In this document: in pieces, positions 1 through 9,276 of the stretch
Layout: every line of letters starts with the position of its first letter
How positions within the stretch are numbered: position 1 is the stretch's first letter
Assembly (NCBI GenBank): GCA_947172415.1
Contig: OX359189.1
Span: forward strand, 5,160,501 to 5,224,500
Direction of reading: 5' to 3'
Length of the DNA stretch: 64,000 nucleotides
Source of the DNA: Chondrosia reniformis
Lineage: Eukaryota; Porifera; Demospongiae; Chondrillida; Chondrillidae
The notes under the pieces: generated by a model
The model's database searches: none
Told to the model about the DNA's origin: nothing
Seen by the model: only the letters and a program-made list of their open reading frames with translations
Made by a program: the position numbers and the translations under genes

Positions 1-800
1 TAGAGGCCTCCACAGCATTCTTACCATTGAGATGACAGATCCACACTTTGTAAAGTCTCCTCCTTAATTCATTAGTCAAAGATGTTTTAACCTTGCTGTC
101 ATCTACCTCTAACAGTTGTTCCAGCCTTAAGTAGTACCCTACTCAAGGCTTCTCATGGATTCTTCACTGCGTGCAGGGTTGTCTGGCCTGACCAGAACTT
201 TCCCTTTTAGCATATGAGCAGTTCCTCGCTTTCTTACTTCTAACCTCATTCCTATGACTTTGGAGGTCTTCTTCATACAAGCCACTGGTTCCCCGAGTTG
301 TTCAGGCCCTACGGCATATATCTTCAGGTTATCCATATACAACAAAAGTGATAGAGTATTCCTTTCTCCCTGATGCTAGAGAGTATATCCCTCGGTTCTG
401 TTAAGACCTTGGGATATAGGAGCAATATCCAAGCGGCAAGCAGAAGAGGCGGGCTGATAAGGAGTCACCATGGAAGAGTCCCATGTTATATTTCATAGGA
501 GTTATCTTAACCACCTTCCCTGCCGTTCTCAACTCAAACACAGTAGCCGAATGTTTGAAAAACAGCTCTATTGACCTCTGTATCCAACCTGGGTAGCTGA
601 TGGCTTTCAGCATTGTCATAACCCACTCCTGAGGGACTCACTAAGTGGTTTCCCAGTAATCCTGGCATTTAGACTGATTGTTTGATCCAGCAGTAGACAG
701 TCCACACAACCCCACCTCATGGCCATTGAGCCATTGGTAAGAGATTGTTAGTGTGGTTATGCATGAGTAGTCCTGATGCTAAGTTTGTGTTGAGGCACGC
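1..800 (-). pseudogene. Non-LTR-type reverse transcriptase relic
   Basis: Read on the minus strand, the segment gives an RT in pieces: GCVDCLLLDQTIS near 700, GLFHGDSLSARLFCL near 450 (the usual G-x-F-Q-G-D-S-L-S-P motif with substitutions), LYMDNLKIYA near 330 (the YMDD-L-K-x-Y active-site motif with the second D changed to N), and LNGKNAVEA near 20, matching the post-RT thumb segment with its L-N-x-K-N-K motif. Several stops and frameshifts lie between the pieces. This motif set is typical of R2/NeSL-like non-LTR retrotransposons of aquatic invertebrates, a family assignment from memory. The element continues past the left edge of the window, and no endonuclease domain is visible. Confidence 0.72.
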
Positions 801-1053
801 AATAGGACGGCCATATACCTGCAAGTATTCCTAATAGGCAAGCATATCCTTGTTAAAGGCAGAGTATAGCTACAGCTCTAAGTATCTTATTGCATGTTTA
901 TACTAGGCTCACACGGTTTACTGCTCCCGAGTTGCTGGAGCCAAAGCAGAAAGGATTGATTTCTACCCCAGCACAATCGATGCTTGACGTGAGTTGATTT
1001 GTAGAAGTTTTACAATTTGAAATTTGATTTTTATTCTTTGCTACTGTATGCAG
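801..1053. other. Unassigned spacer
   Basis: No coding segment or repeat was recognised here. The last 25 bases are a pyrimidine-rich stretch ending in TATGCAG, which would serve as a splice acceptor for the following exon-like ORF. Confidence 0.4.
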
Positions 1054-1337
1054 TTCATTCTTCCAGAAGGAGCTAAGCATGCAGGGATTTGGGAGAAATG
1101 TTTACTTTTTAAACAGATAACGACCGAACAAATGCACAAGTTCTTACAACATGTCTATTCAAGTTCACCCCAATTGAGTGGACATGAAAAAGAAATAAGA
1201 CAGCAACTGTCAACGAAGTTGATGAATCGCCGCAATCTTCTTCGTCGGACAAACCAATTGAAGACCCCAATGATGTTGGCAGATTTTCCATTCACAACGA
1301 CAACAAATTTTGAGGAATCAAGTTCCTCAAACAAGGG
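1054..1337 (+). CDS. Unidentified exon-like ORF
   Basis: An open segment of about 94 codons is bounded by a good acceptor (pyrimidine tract then TATGCAG, ending 1053) and a donor (GTGAGT at 1338), with the reading frame open from the first base. The product is hydrophilic with a basic middle (RRNLLRRTNQLK) and a serine-rich end. I do not recognise a domain. The following inverted coding segments make a mobile-element origin likely. It could also be a chance ORF. Confidence 0.3.
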
Positions 1338-1474
1338 GTGAGTGTTTCATTTATGACGTTCAGACTTCAATTATTATATACATATATGTCTGTGTGTGTA
1401 GAAGAAGCTGCAGTATTCTTCACAGTGGTGATTGAATTGGCAGAGGGATACTACTCAAGGCCAATCAAGGAGAA

Positions 1475-1846
1475 ATGTATGCTGACTTGTTACTTTCCTC
1501 TGTAAATTCGTTAGCAGTCATTGAACTTCATGAGCTAGCAAATGGAAAACTGTACTTTGACGAACTGGTAAAGAATGATAGATTTTTATGGAAATTTTCA
1601 AACTTACAATTTGAGGAAATTGAGAAGCCACCATCATCAAGGATGATTCCTACCAAACTTGAGGAAGCTGCTCTCCGTAATGAAAAACTTACCTCACCAC
1701 TTACTGAGAAAATACCATCAAGGAAGGTTACTCCCCAAGATATGCATAGCATATATCAGTATACTTCATTTATATTATATGCAGACTTTGTCCTCTGTTT
1801 TCTAATAAACAGAGGCCTAAATAAAAAATCCCTTAATTTGAAATGA
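1475..1846 (+). pseudogene. Unknown coding segment, left copy of inverted pair
   Basis: The segment encodes ADLLLSSVNSLAVIEL and continues through a lysine/glutamate-rich stretch to KVTPQD. It is nearly the same protein as the minus-strand copy at 2268-2885, but lacks about 35 residues after KVTPQD that the other copy keeps (a basic block with AAKKRKAKNMEFLRRQ). This copy therefore carries an in-frame deletion or a lost exon. No known domain was recognised. It forms the left arm of a roughly 1.2-kb inverted repeat. Confidence 0.45.
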
Positions 1847-2029
1847 GTTTTATACCCTAAATGTTATGATACTATGCCCATTCTGTTTCTAGGTCCTTTC
1901 CTGGAGTCATATGAATTTTTTATATTATATTAATTATATTATTTATTTATATTATATTAGATTACCTTAGTATATTGTAACTTGTACTATATGTATATTG
2001 CTTACCTTTTTACAATATGTACCTACTTT

Positions 2030-2280
2030 TAATTCCACAGGTCTGTTAAAATACTCCATTTCACAGGGCTGTTAAAAAAGCTATATTACATTCCACAGGG
2101 CTGTTAACTTACGGCAAACATTTCACAGGGTGAAATCAAACAGGACTGTGAAATTGTTCAGTAGGGCTGTGAATTTTAAAGAATAACTGGAAACCCCTAT
2201 GAAATTTAACAGACTTCTCACCCTGTGAAATTTAAAATTTCACAGGCTGTTATATTTCACAGCAATTTCACATGTTTGGA
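2030..2280. repeat. TTTCACAG motif cluster
   Basis: The sequence TTTCACAG or TTCCACAG, often followed by GGCTGTTAA, recurs about ten times in 250 bp in both orientations (for example TTTCACAGGGCTGTTAA and AACAGACTTCTCACCCTGTG). It lies exactly between the two inverted coding arms. It may be the subterminal repeats of a DNA transposon or a protein-binding array. Confidence 0.6.
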
Positions 2281-2885
2281 AATGGTAGTGTAAGGTAATC
2301 TAATATAACAATATACTGATATATGCTATGCATTTGGATGCTGATTGATTTACTCACTATATTCATTGATATTTGTCTCCTAAGAAATTCCATATTTTTG
2401 GCTTTTCTTTTCTTTGCTGCCCTTTCATATGAGCACAAATTATCTTGGGGAGTAACCTTCCTTGATGGCATTTTCTCAGTAAGTGGTGAGGTAAGTTTTT
2501 CATTATGGAGAGCAGCTTCCTCAAGTTTGGTAGGAATCATCCTTTATGATGGTGGCTTCTCAGTTTCCTCAAATTGTAAGTTTGAAAATTTCCATAAAAA
2601 TCTATCATTTTTTACCAATTCGTCAAAGTACAGTTTTCCATTTGCTAGCTCAGGAAGTTCAATGACTGCTAACGAATTTACAGAGGAAAGTAACAAGTCA
2701 GCATGTTTAGTGCATGTCTTTGAAGTGCCTGCATTAAAGGAAACTGTAAAATTAGAACCAATGAACTGTAACCAAACACAGTTAGTTGGACCAAGCGAAT
2801 ATAAAGTACTCTCTAATATAGTGTGCAAAAGTGGCCCAAACATGGAGACATTTTGTCTCAGTATGTAGAATGCTAATACATTCAT
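2268..2885 (-). pseudogene. Unknown coding segment, right copy of inverted pair
   Basis: A minus-strand frame of about 205 codons is broken by a single TAA (plus-strand 2544-2546) where the other copy has TCA, so it is one substitution from open. The product has a hydrophobic start (WLQFIGSNFTVSF), the shared ADLLLSSVNSLAVIEL block, and a basic stretch AAKKRKAKNMEFLRRQ absent from the plus-strand copy. The family was not recognised. The long plus-strand ORF at 2323-2868 is its antisense shadow. Confidence 0.45.
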
Positions 2886-3210
2886 GCACAGTTCTTACTC
2901 ACTCTGTTATAAGTATTAGCTCTTACACCTATTATCCTGCTAAATTGTGCAGTAGAGTGTCAGCTACTACACACATACCTTACAAAGGCATGTATCAGTC
3001 ACATGAACATGAGTAAAAGACATGTATATGCATGTGCAAATATATACATTATAATTACACTAAAAATATATAAACACACATATATACAATTACCCATATA
3101 TTATACAATTATATATATAATAATTAAATAAATATTTATATCAATGCATTGACTAAGTGTATACCTATCTATTATGTAAAATTTAAAATTCATACCGAAA
3201 TATCTCATAG
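2886..3210. other. AT-rich spacer
   Basis: No gene was seen. From about 3015 the sequence is simple TA/TATA-rich DNA with many ATATATA runs, the usual composition between repeats in this window. Confidence 0.5.
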
Positions 3211-3593
3211 TTTTAGGGGGTGCCACAGGCAGCCCCCTCTATTGTTTTCATAACGCAATTTATGTATGGCTTCATGTTACGGATATATATATATACGAGT
3301 TAATACGCAAGTATTATAACACATTTTATGTTTCGATATATATATAATACGAGTTCATACGCAACTATTATAACACTTAATTTATATGTCAATACATCGT
3401 TTTTGCAAATGGCGGCGTTCAGGAAGCTTTAGTTAACGAAGCTTTTCTGTCGCTATTTATATTTTTCAGGACACTTAAGCGTCCTCAATCGTTAGGATTA
3501 AGAATAGTATATCAAAGCCCAACGATGCGGCCAAGTAGTTCGAGTAAATTCGGGGGGCGGCAGCCCCACGAGTTTTTAAACTCGAACTACTTG
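3211..3593 (-). repeat. Terminal-hairpin repeat, copy A
   Basis: A complete copy lies in reverse. Its 3' end (plus-strand 3216-3237) folds as GGGGGTGCC/GGCAGCCCCC around ACA. Its 5' end (3532-3593) folds with CAAGTAGTTCGAGT pairing to ACTCGAACTACTTG, and encloses a second small stem in the GGGGCTGCCGCCCC segment. Between them are TATA runs, a near-palindrome GGACGCTTAAGTGTCC, TATAAATAG-like and GCCGCCATTTGC elements shared with the other copies. There are no terminal inverted repeats between the two ends. Confidence 0.8.
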
Positions 3594-4070
3594 TTGTTGT
3601 ACAATTGTCTATTAAATATTAAAACGGTAAAATGTTAAGTCAGATTTGTATACGTAATCCAAAACAAATAGTTTCAATTATTCATTATAATACAATAGAG
3701 AGATTTGTTATATACGATTTTGTAAATATACTTGTTTTGTTAACCTTGTAATACTAATTTATGTATATATAGTCATCACTGGATCATCATTATGCTAAAT
3801 GTAATAGAAACCAAACAAAAGAAAGTTTATTAAATGTCAAGTAAAGTTAAGTGAGATTCTTAAAAATATGACTGCTCAAAATTGTTAGTCTAACGCAATC
3901 TGGGTCTTTCTCTTTTGCCACTATCAACGTCATGATAAAAGGTGTTTCGCCTACTGCCATATACATCATCCCATGGCAGGTAGCTATATTTGCATGTACC
4001 AATAATGTATGTCACTTCCAAAGATTGTCATATATAGTTAGACAGTTATCGAAACACACACTCAAGATAT
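3594..4070. other. Unassigned AT-rich spacer
   Basis: No coding segment, repeat copy or RNA gene was recognised in this stretch. The short ORF at 3932-4135 has no supporting feature. Confidence 0.4.
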
Positions 4071-4072
4071 CA

Positions 4073-5830
4073 TTACTCAGAAGTCCAGAGGGAGGCAAAG
4101 GTGGTGAATGCAGAAGATTCTGTATAGGTACGTGATGCATTTGCTGGTAAAATAGCAGTGAAGTGGCTTGCATCAAAGAATCCTAAAAGTGGGGAATACC
4201 TTTCCACATTTGGATGGTAAATAATGCTGTTGTTCAGTCTCTTATCTTTAGCATCAAAAAGGTTCTGTAATTCAGCTGCTGAAGAAGTCACATCAATGCC
4301 TTGCAGCTGCCTGCCTTGATGTTGAACCATTCTGTTACGCATGACTCCATACAAGCAAAATGCCCTCTCCAAAGCAATAGAGAGGGCGTGTAAATGAATT
4401 TGATTCCCCCAGGATCCATCTTGTAGTGAATTGCGAACGAGGTCCAACCACTAAATTTCTGCTTTCTTAACAACTGAAGCTGCACTTCGTTCATTTAGGG
4501 GTAGAAGAATTCTTGCAGTTGGTTGAATGACTTCAACCATACGTTCTCAATGTGTAATGAGGCTGCAGGCAGTCAGCAACCTCAAGTGAGACATGTACTG
4601 CTCTGTTCCAGTAAGGGTTACTGAAATCATGTTGTACATGCAGTTTCCACTTCCTGTAGTGTACAGTGGAACATAAAACAATGTAAAGACAGGTAGAAGT
4701 TTTTCCCTCATGCCAACATCTGCACTGTGGAAGCTGCATGGGATGGCTGATTTACTTCCATCAAAGTAGCTGTAATATCACTCTCATGACACTCTGCCCA
4801 ATTGCTGATCAAATCAGTAGCCGGATTTTCACAGTTCACCATAGTTTCTAACTCTTCTTGAAGTGACAGTACTGGTGAATCAACATGGGGAACAGAAATG
4901 ATTGGAGGCTTGGGTTGGATGGTTAAAGAAAAATTATTCTGCACCGTGGGCATGTGTGTACCTGGAGCAGATTTGGTTGGTGAGTTGGTTTGGATGGGTG
5001 GAGAAGAATTCCTCTGCACTGAGGGTACTGGTGTAGCAACGCCAGGAACGGAACTGGTTGTTGGTTCATTGGGTTTGTTGGATAGAGAGAAACTAGTGTG
5101 CACCAAGAGGTGTGATGTTTTTGACTCATTGTCTGATGTATCATGTGGAGCACTACTCTTCCGTAAACTGGCCATTTCTGCATGCACTCGTTTGTTAGCC
5201 CTGACCTTCTGTGGTTCACAGCCACACCATCTAGAGTCCTAACACAACTCAAGGCCACATATGCCATCCCTTGTTCAAACACTTTTGCACAGGTCCAGCA
5301 TCTAATGACAGACCTTGAACCTTGTGTAGAGTAGCAGCCCATCTTGTACAGCCTGCAGCTGTTGCACTGCTCGCTGCACTTCCTCTGCAAATGCTTCATG
5401 TTGAGCATTAAGGACTTTAAGATCACTTTCACGAGCAATGAAAACAGCCATGGCGGTTTCATGGTGTTGGAGCAAATCAGCCTTTTCTTGCCTCCATGGA
5501 ATGTACAAACCTGACACCTAATTGCCCTCTGGCGCCACGTGGTAGCACTACCAGCTTCATAAAAGGAGTAACACGTGAAATTAAGCGTTCCTCTAAGCTG
5601 TTGAGTCCTTGCACCTCCTTAGGGACTTAATGGGACTCACATGTTATTATCCAAAGCAATACCTGGAATCTTCTTTTTCTTCAAAGAGGATAGACATCTG
5701 GTGCAAAACCAGGTTTCTTCGTCCACTGCAGAATCCAACTTTATAAAATCAACAAACTCATTGCCATCTTGTTGTCGGTAGCGAACATATGTCTTCTTTA
5801 GTCTGGCTAAATGAATATTTGCAAACGCTT
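4073..5830 (-). pseudogene. Collapsed Helitron protein (DUF6570-like, PIF1 C-terminus, OTU protease)
   Basis: Reading from 5830 downward: a segment with LARLKKTYVRYRQQ, a CTRC motif, LISRVTPFMKLVVLPRG matches the DUF6570-like region at the start of Helitron RepHel proteins. It passes, with frame breaks, straight to the last helicase motif of PIF1 (TLHKVQGL and YVALSCVRTLDGV, about 5345-5220). A Pro/Ser/Thr-rich linker (5187-4760) leads to an OTU cysteine protease: GSGNCMYNMISVTLTG (catalytic Cys near 4640), SLQDGSWGNQIHLHALS, and GFFDASHFTAIL (catalytic His near 4165). The Rep HUH nuclease and most helicase motifs are missing, so the copy is internally deleted and cannot be autonomous. OTU domains are known in some animal Helitrons. 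Family assignment rests on motif recognition. Confidence 0.7.
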
Positions 5831-7095
5831 AACCTTGGTGATATATTTCCCAGAGAAATCTTAGATTTGACAGCTTTCCGCTATATGAAGAAGTAGGGGT
5901 TTACTAGTCGTCCCTATCACCAAGGCTACACAGATGGGCATGAGAGACCAGATGTCGTAGAATACAGGAAGTCCTTTCTTCAGAAACTGCCATTTCTGGA
6001 GTCGGTTTATTTGCCACCCCCAATTTGTGAAGACAGGATTGCTTCATGGAATTCTGGTGATCCATCATAGTCGCACTATGTCATCTTCTTGTGTCATGAT
6101 GAGACCGTTTTCAATGCTCATGATGCCCAAGGCACTACTTGGGTGGATCCAGAAGGCAGAGGAGCAATATGACCAAAAGGAAAGGGCCGAGGACTTATGA
6201 TTAGTGAATATATAGAAGAATTTGGAGGATACCTTCGCCTTAATCAGCAGCAACTTGAGGATGCAAGAAGAGGATTTATCTCCTTTCCCAGGGAGGCACG
6301 AGATATGCTGGAATTTCAGCGAGACGGCTACTTGGACAATGAAAGATTCATGAGAAGTGTATGAAAGGCCGTACGCATTGCTGGGTATAAGTATCCCTCC
6401 GACCAGTATGACCTGGTTTGGATTTTCGACCACAGCAGTGGACATCAGGCTTACTTAGAAGATACTTTGGTTGCTTCTCGAATGAATGTCAAACCAGGAG
6501 GGAAGCAACCAAAGATGCATCCAGGAAGGCTTCCAGACGGCATTCCCCAGTCAATGGTGTTCATGGTTAGAACTCCAAAAGGATTAGACATCATCCTTAG
6601 AGAACATGGGGTTAATACAGATGGCTTAAATCGCTTGGAGATGGTGAAGAGGATGCAGGAATTTCCTGACTTCAAACACGAGAAAACCAGTGTACAGCAG
6701 TTTCTTGAGGGAAACATCAGAGATGTCTCTTCAACCCCCAGGTTATTATTCAATTTGGATAGTACATGCTTTGCACATTTTCCACTGTTACACATGTACA
6801 TTTAAGTTCCTACTACTGATCCATTTAGTTCCATCCTGAGCTGAACCCCATGTAAAGATGTTGGGGCAAAGCAAAGAAGTATGTGAGGGTTAACTGTGAT
6901 TACTCCATGTCAGGCTTGAGAAGAGTAGTTCCCGATGCTGTTGACTCAGTTTCCTTGGACACGATCAGGAAATACTTCCACAAGTGTAGGAGTTACAATC
7001 GAGCCTACATAGAAGGTGAAACAACTGGAAAAGATGCAGATATCAAAGTTAAAGAGTATAAATCCCACAGAAGAGTTCCTACGAATGAATGTTAA
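5795..7095 (+). pseudogene. DDE transposase relic, copy 1
   Basis: The plus strand reads WLNEYLQTLN, GYTDGHERPDVVEYRKSFL, PPPICED, CHDETVFNAHDAQ (first D), IFDHSSGHQAY (second D), GGKQPKMHPGRLPDG and DGLNRLEMVKRMQEFP. The final exon follows at about 6824-7095 (FHPELNPM, then DTIRKYFHKCRSYNRAYIEG). In-frame stops occur near 5893, 6067 and 6361. The intron present in copies 2 and 3 between SWNSG and D-x-S-K is absent here, so the exons are directly joined at 6058. The last part of the catalytic NPIE motif is damaged. The reaction would be DNA cut-and-paste at TA. Clearly dead. Confidence 0.75.
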
Positions 7096-7789
7096 TTTGT
7101 ACCTTCAGATATATACCATTGACATGCAAATGATACTATATAAGCAGAATCACTACACAAAATAATATAAGCAGAATCACTATACAAAATATCACTATGC
7201 ACAAGATATAGCCTAAACAGTTGCAAACATTGCATACCATCATCATATTGACTTCATCATCATAATAAAATATCTATCAAAATATTTTATTAAAAATTCT
7301 CAGGATAATTGGATAAGACATGCATCCCTGAATTGTACATTTTAGGAAATTCTACTAAACTTATATGAGTCTTATTGAGCCTTAATTTATGTTTATAAGT
7401 AGACTAGCACATGCTGGTGAGTTGAAACCACATATTTTGATAAGGCTTATAATTGTTTGCAAGTCCGAAATTCAAAGCCTCATATTTTCTTTACAGAAAT
7501 TGAAATAAACAAAATTGATCCGTAACACTTTAGTACTTTTAATACTCATGTATATTCTAGAAGTTAGACTTAAAAGATGATGATATGAAGACACAACGTT
7601 AGTAAACCTGTTACAGCCATATACCCATAAAAGCCGTAATATCTTACCTTTGGTGACCTTAATCAAGGAAAGTCTTCCGTAGAATTTTAGCTACTCTAAT
7701 GATGATTCTTTGGTGAAAGTTACAGATCGATCCAATAATTCTCCAGAGAATAACGTTCACCTCTAAGATCTTTATTAATTAATATCATT
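7096..7789. other. 3' non-coding region of DDE copy 1
   Basis: AT-rich DNA lies between the last transposase codon and the hairpin-like insertion. It includes a short duplication near 7136-7190 (ATATAAGCAGAATCACTA repeated). No gene was seen. Confidence 0.45.
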
Positions 7790-8010
7790 TTTGGGGCGCC
7801 ACAGGTGCCCCTATATTATTTTCAGAAATTATGTTAACTTATGGCTTCCTGTTCATAACATTATATATATATATATCTGTCACCAAAATGGCGGACGTTT
7901 GGTTGGCTTTCGTTTTCTAGCTTAAAACTAGCTTTCTCTTTCTTAGCGTCGAACATTAAATGAACGAAAAGGATTTAGAAACCACCTTTAATAATACTAT
8001 GTAACATAAA
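7790..8010 (-). repeat. Diverged terminal-hairpin repeat copy
   Basis: The order of landmarks matches copy A: a hairpin GGGGCGCCACAGGTGCCCC (7795-7813), TATTATTTTCAGAAATTATG, GGCTTCCTGTTCATAACA, a TA run, then AAAATGGCGGACG and a GCTTTCGTTTTCTAGC segment equivalent to GCAAATGGCGGCGTTC and GAAGCTTTAG of the family. Sequence divergence is high and the far hairpin is missing, so it is probably an old or related-family copy. Confidence 0.5.
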
Positions 8011-8526
8011 GCCTGTGTAAAAACGTTTTCTGCGAGATATAGCCTTGAAAAATTGAAAAGGCAATCAAGTGACAGTGTGGTTAACCGGACATCTAAGAAC
8101 TACATATAAGCCAAGGAACTATTTGTTACGTGATTGCGCAAAATTTATTGTCATAGCAACATATGTCGTAAAAGTTAGTCGTAACCATGGTTACTAGAAA
8201 ATAATACAACGGTTTCCATGGTGAAACTGTCGGTAAATTATAAATTTACCACTTCAGTTCATCAGTCTATATATGCCTCTATATATTTTACATTTATGGT
8301 GAAATGTACTATATGGCCTTTTTAAGTACAGAAAAGGTAGGAAAATTCCACATTTCAGTTGTTTGACACTCGCAGGTGTCTATACGGTCCTGTTTATCAC
8401 GCTTATGTAAACACGACGTAAACGTATACACTTAATGCTTCGCAACAGTGTTTGAAGAAAAGAAATCATCTGAAGTTCGAACAAAAACGAAAAGGTTTCT
8501 GTTAAATATATGTGCGTAACGACGCA

Positions 8527-8842
8527 ATGTCCGCGGAAGTTGAGAAGAACAGCAGTGGTAACCTAGTATCAGTGGTACTACCGGCAGAAGACACATAGGG
8601 AGCAAATCTACGCAAACCTTTCGAATCCCACACTGTGCCTGCGTTGAGATAGTGGTTATTATGCAGGGGAATTAAATCATCCGAAGGTCTCAGAAAGGCT
8701 CAACCGATCAGTCGGTAAGATGGTAGACTTTTGATGCTTGCAAACGGTCATTAATTGACAGAAGTCTATTGTTTCACCTTATAGCATACATCAAGCTATC
8801 AAGGACAGTGTCCCAATTGTGGATGTGGATGGATCATACTTC
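8527..8842 (+). pseudogene. YqaJ transposon protein, N-terminal SAP-like part
   Basis: From ATG at 8527 the frame reads MSAEVEKNSSGNLVSV, then LRKPFESHTVPALRWWLLC, RGIKSSEGLRKAQ (a SAP-like DNA-binding motif as at the start of YqaJ proteins of PHIS-type transposons), and after some stops IKDSVPIVDVDGSYFY at 8790-8844. The codon series is cut at TTCTA by DDE copy 2 and resumes at TACAAGAAA (12802) as YKKKKKLEDSRH. This defines the insertion site to the base. Stops inside the segment show it is dead. Confidence 0.65.
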
Positions 8843-9276
8843 TATAGTGCATTTCACCAAAAATGACAAATTTTATAACAAGTCGCTTTAGATGTATTTT
8901 AGACTAAATTGAAACTATTTTGGTATCAAATTAAAGAATAATCACAAAGGCATTGGTATCTCTTTTCGGATTTCGAAAATGTTGGAGATACGCCGAGTTA
9001 CAGCTCTTTGAAAGGGACCACCTGTTTCAGCCAATGAAATTGCAGTATTCTGTCATTTTTGCATAACTAATGAGGTCACGAAGGAGTTACCTCGTATGTT
9101 ACACGCGTGTTACCTTGATCACAAGATGGTGGTCGCTAAGAGAAAAAGCAAATGCGTATACATATTAGGCTTTTTTACAATAACTAAGCATTTTCCCTTG
9201 GCAACGCTTCTTTCGAGAGTGCAGCTATAAAAGCAGATGCGTTTTAAAATCGTAAAAGCTTATTTTCAGTACGGGT

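Larger units (their letters stand above)
1475..2710. repeat. Large inverted repeat with interrupted arms
   Basis: The left arm (about 1479-1970) pairs with the reverse complement of the right arm (about 2290-2703). Matching landmarks run in opposite order: the ADLLLSS coding block, the KVTPQD block, the string ATGCATAGCATATATCAG, and TTATATTAGATTACCTTA. The arms differ by substitutions and by one indel of about 100 bp. The spacer of about 300 bp is the TTTCACAG cluster at 2030-2280. Confidence 0.65.
5795..8313 (+). mobile_element. Long-spacer DDE transposon, copy 1 (5' truncated)
   Basis: The element begins abruptly in mid-gene next to the Helitron relic and ends at GAAATGTACTATA (8301-8313), the same right terminus as copy 2 with one or two changes. 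The outer TA is the presumed target site. The 5' terminus and first exons are missing. A diverged terminal-hairpin repeat lies inside its 3' region near 7790-8010. The next element (YqaJ gene) starts about 200 bp beyond. Confidence 0.7.

Noticed and set aside
2323..2868. 181-codon plus-strand ORF with hydrophobic start
   Set aside because: It is the antisense of the minus-strand coding segment 2268-2885, whose protein is conserved in the other arm.
8615..8640. TTTCGAATCCC resembling a tRNA T-loop or SINE B box
   Set aside because: No cloverleaf can be drawn around it, and it lies inside the YqaJ coding segment.
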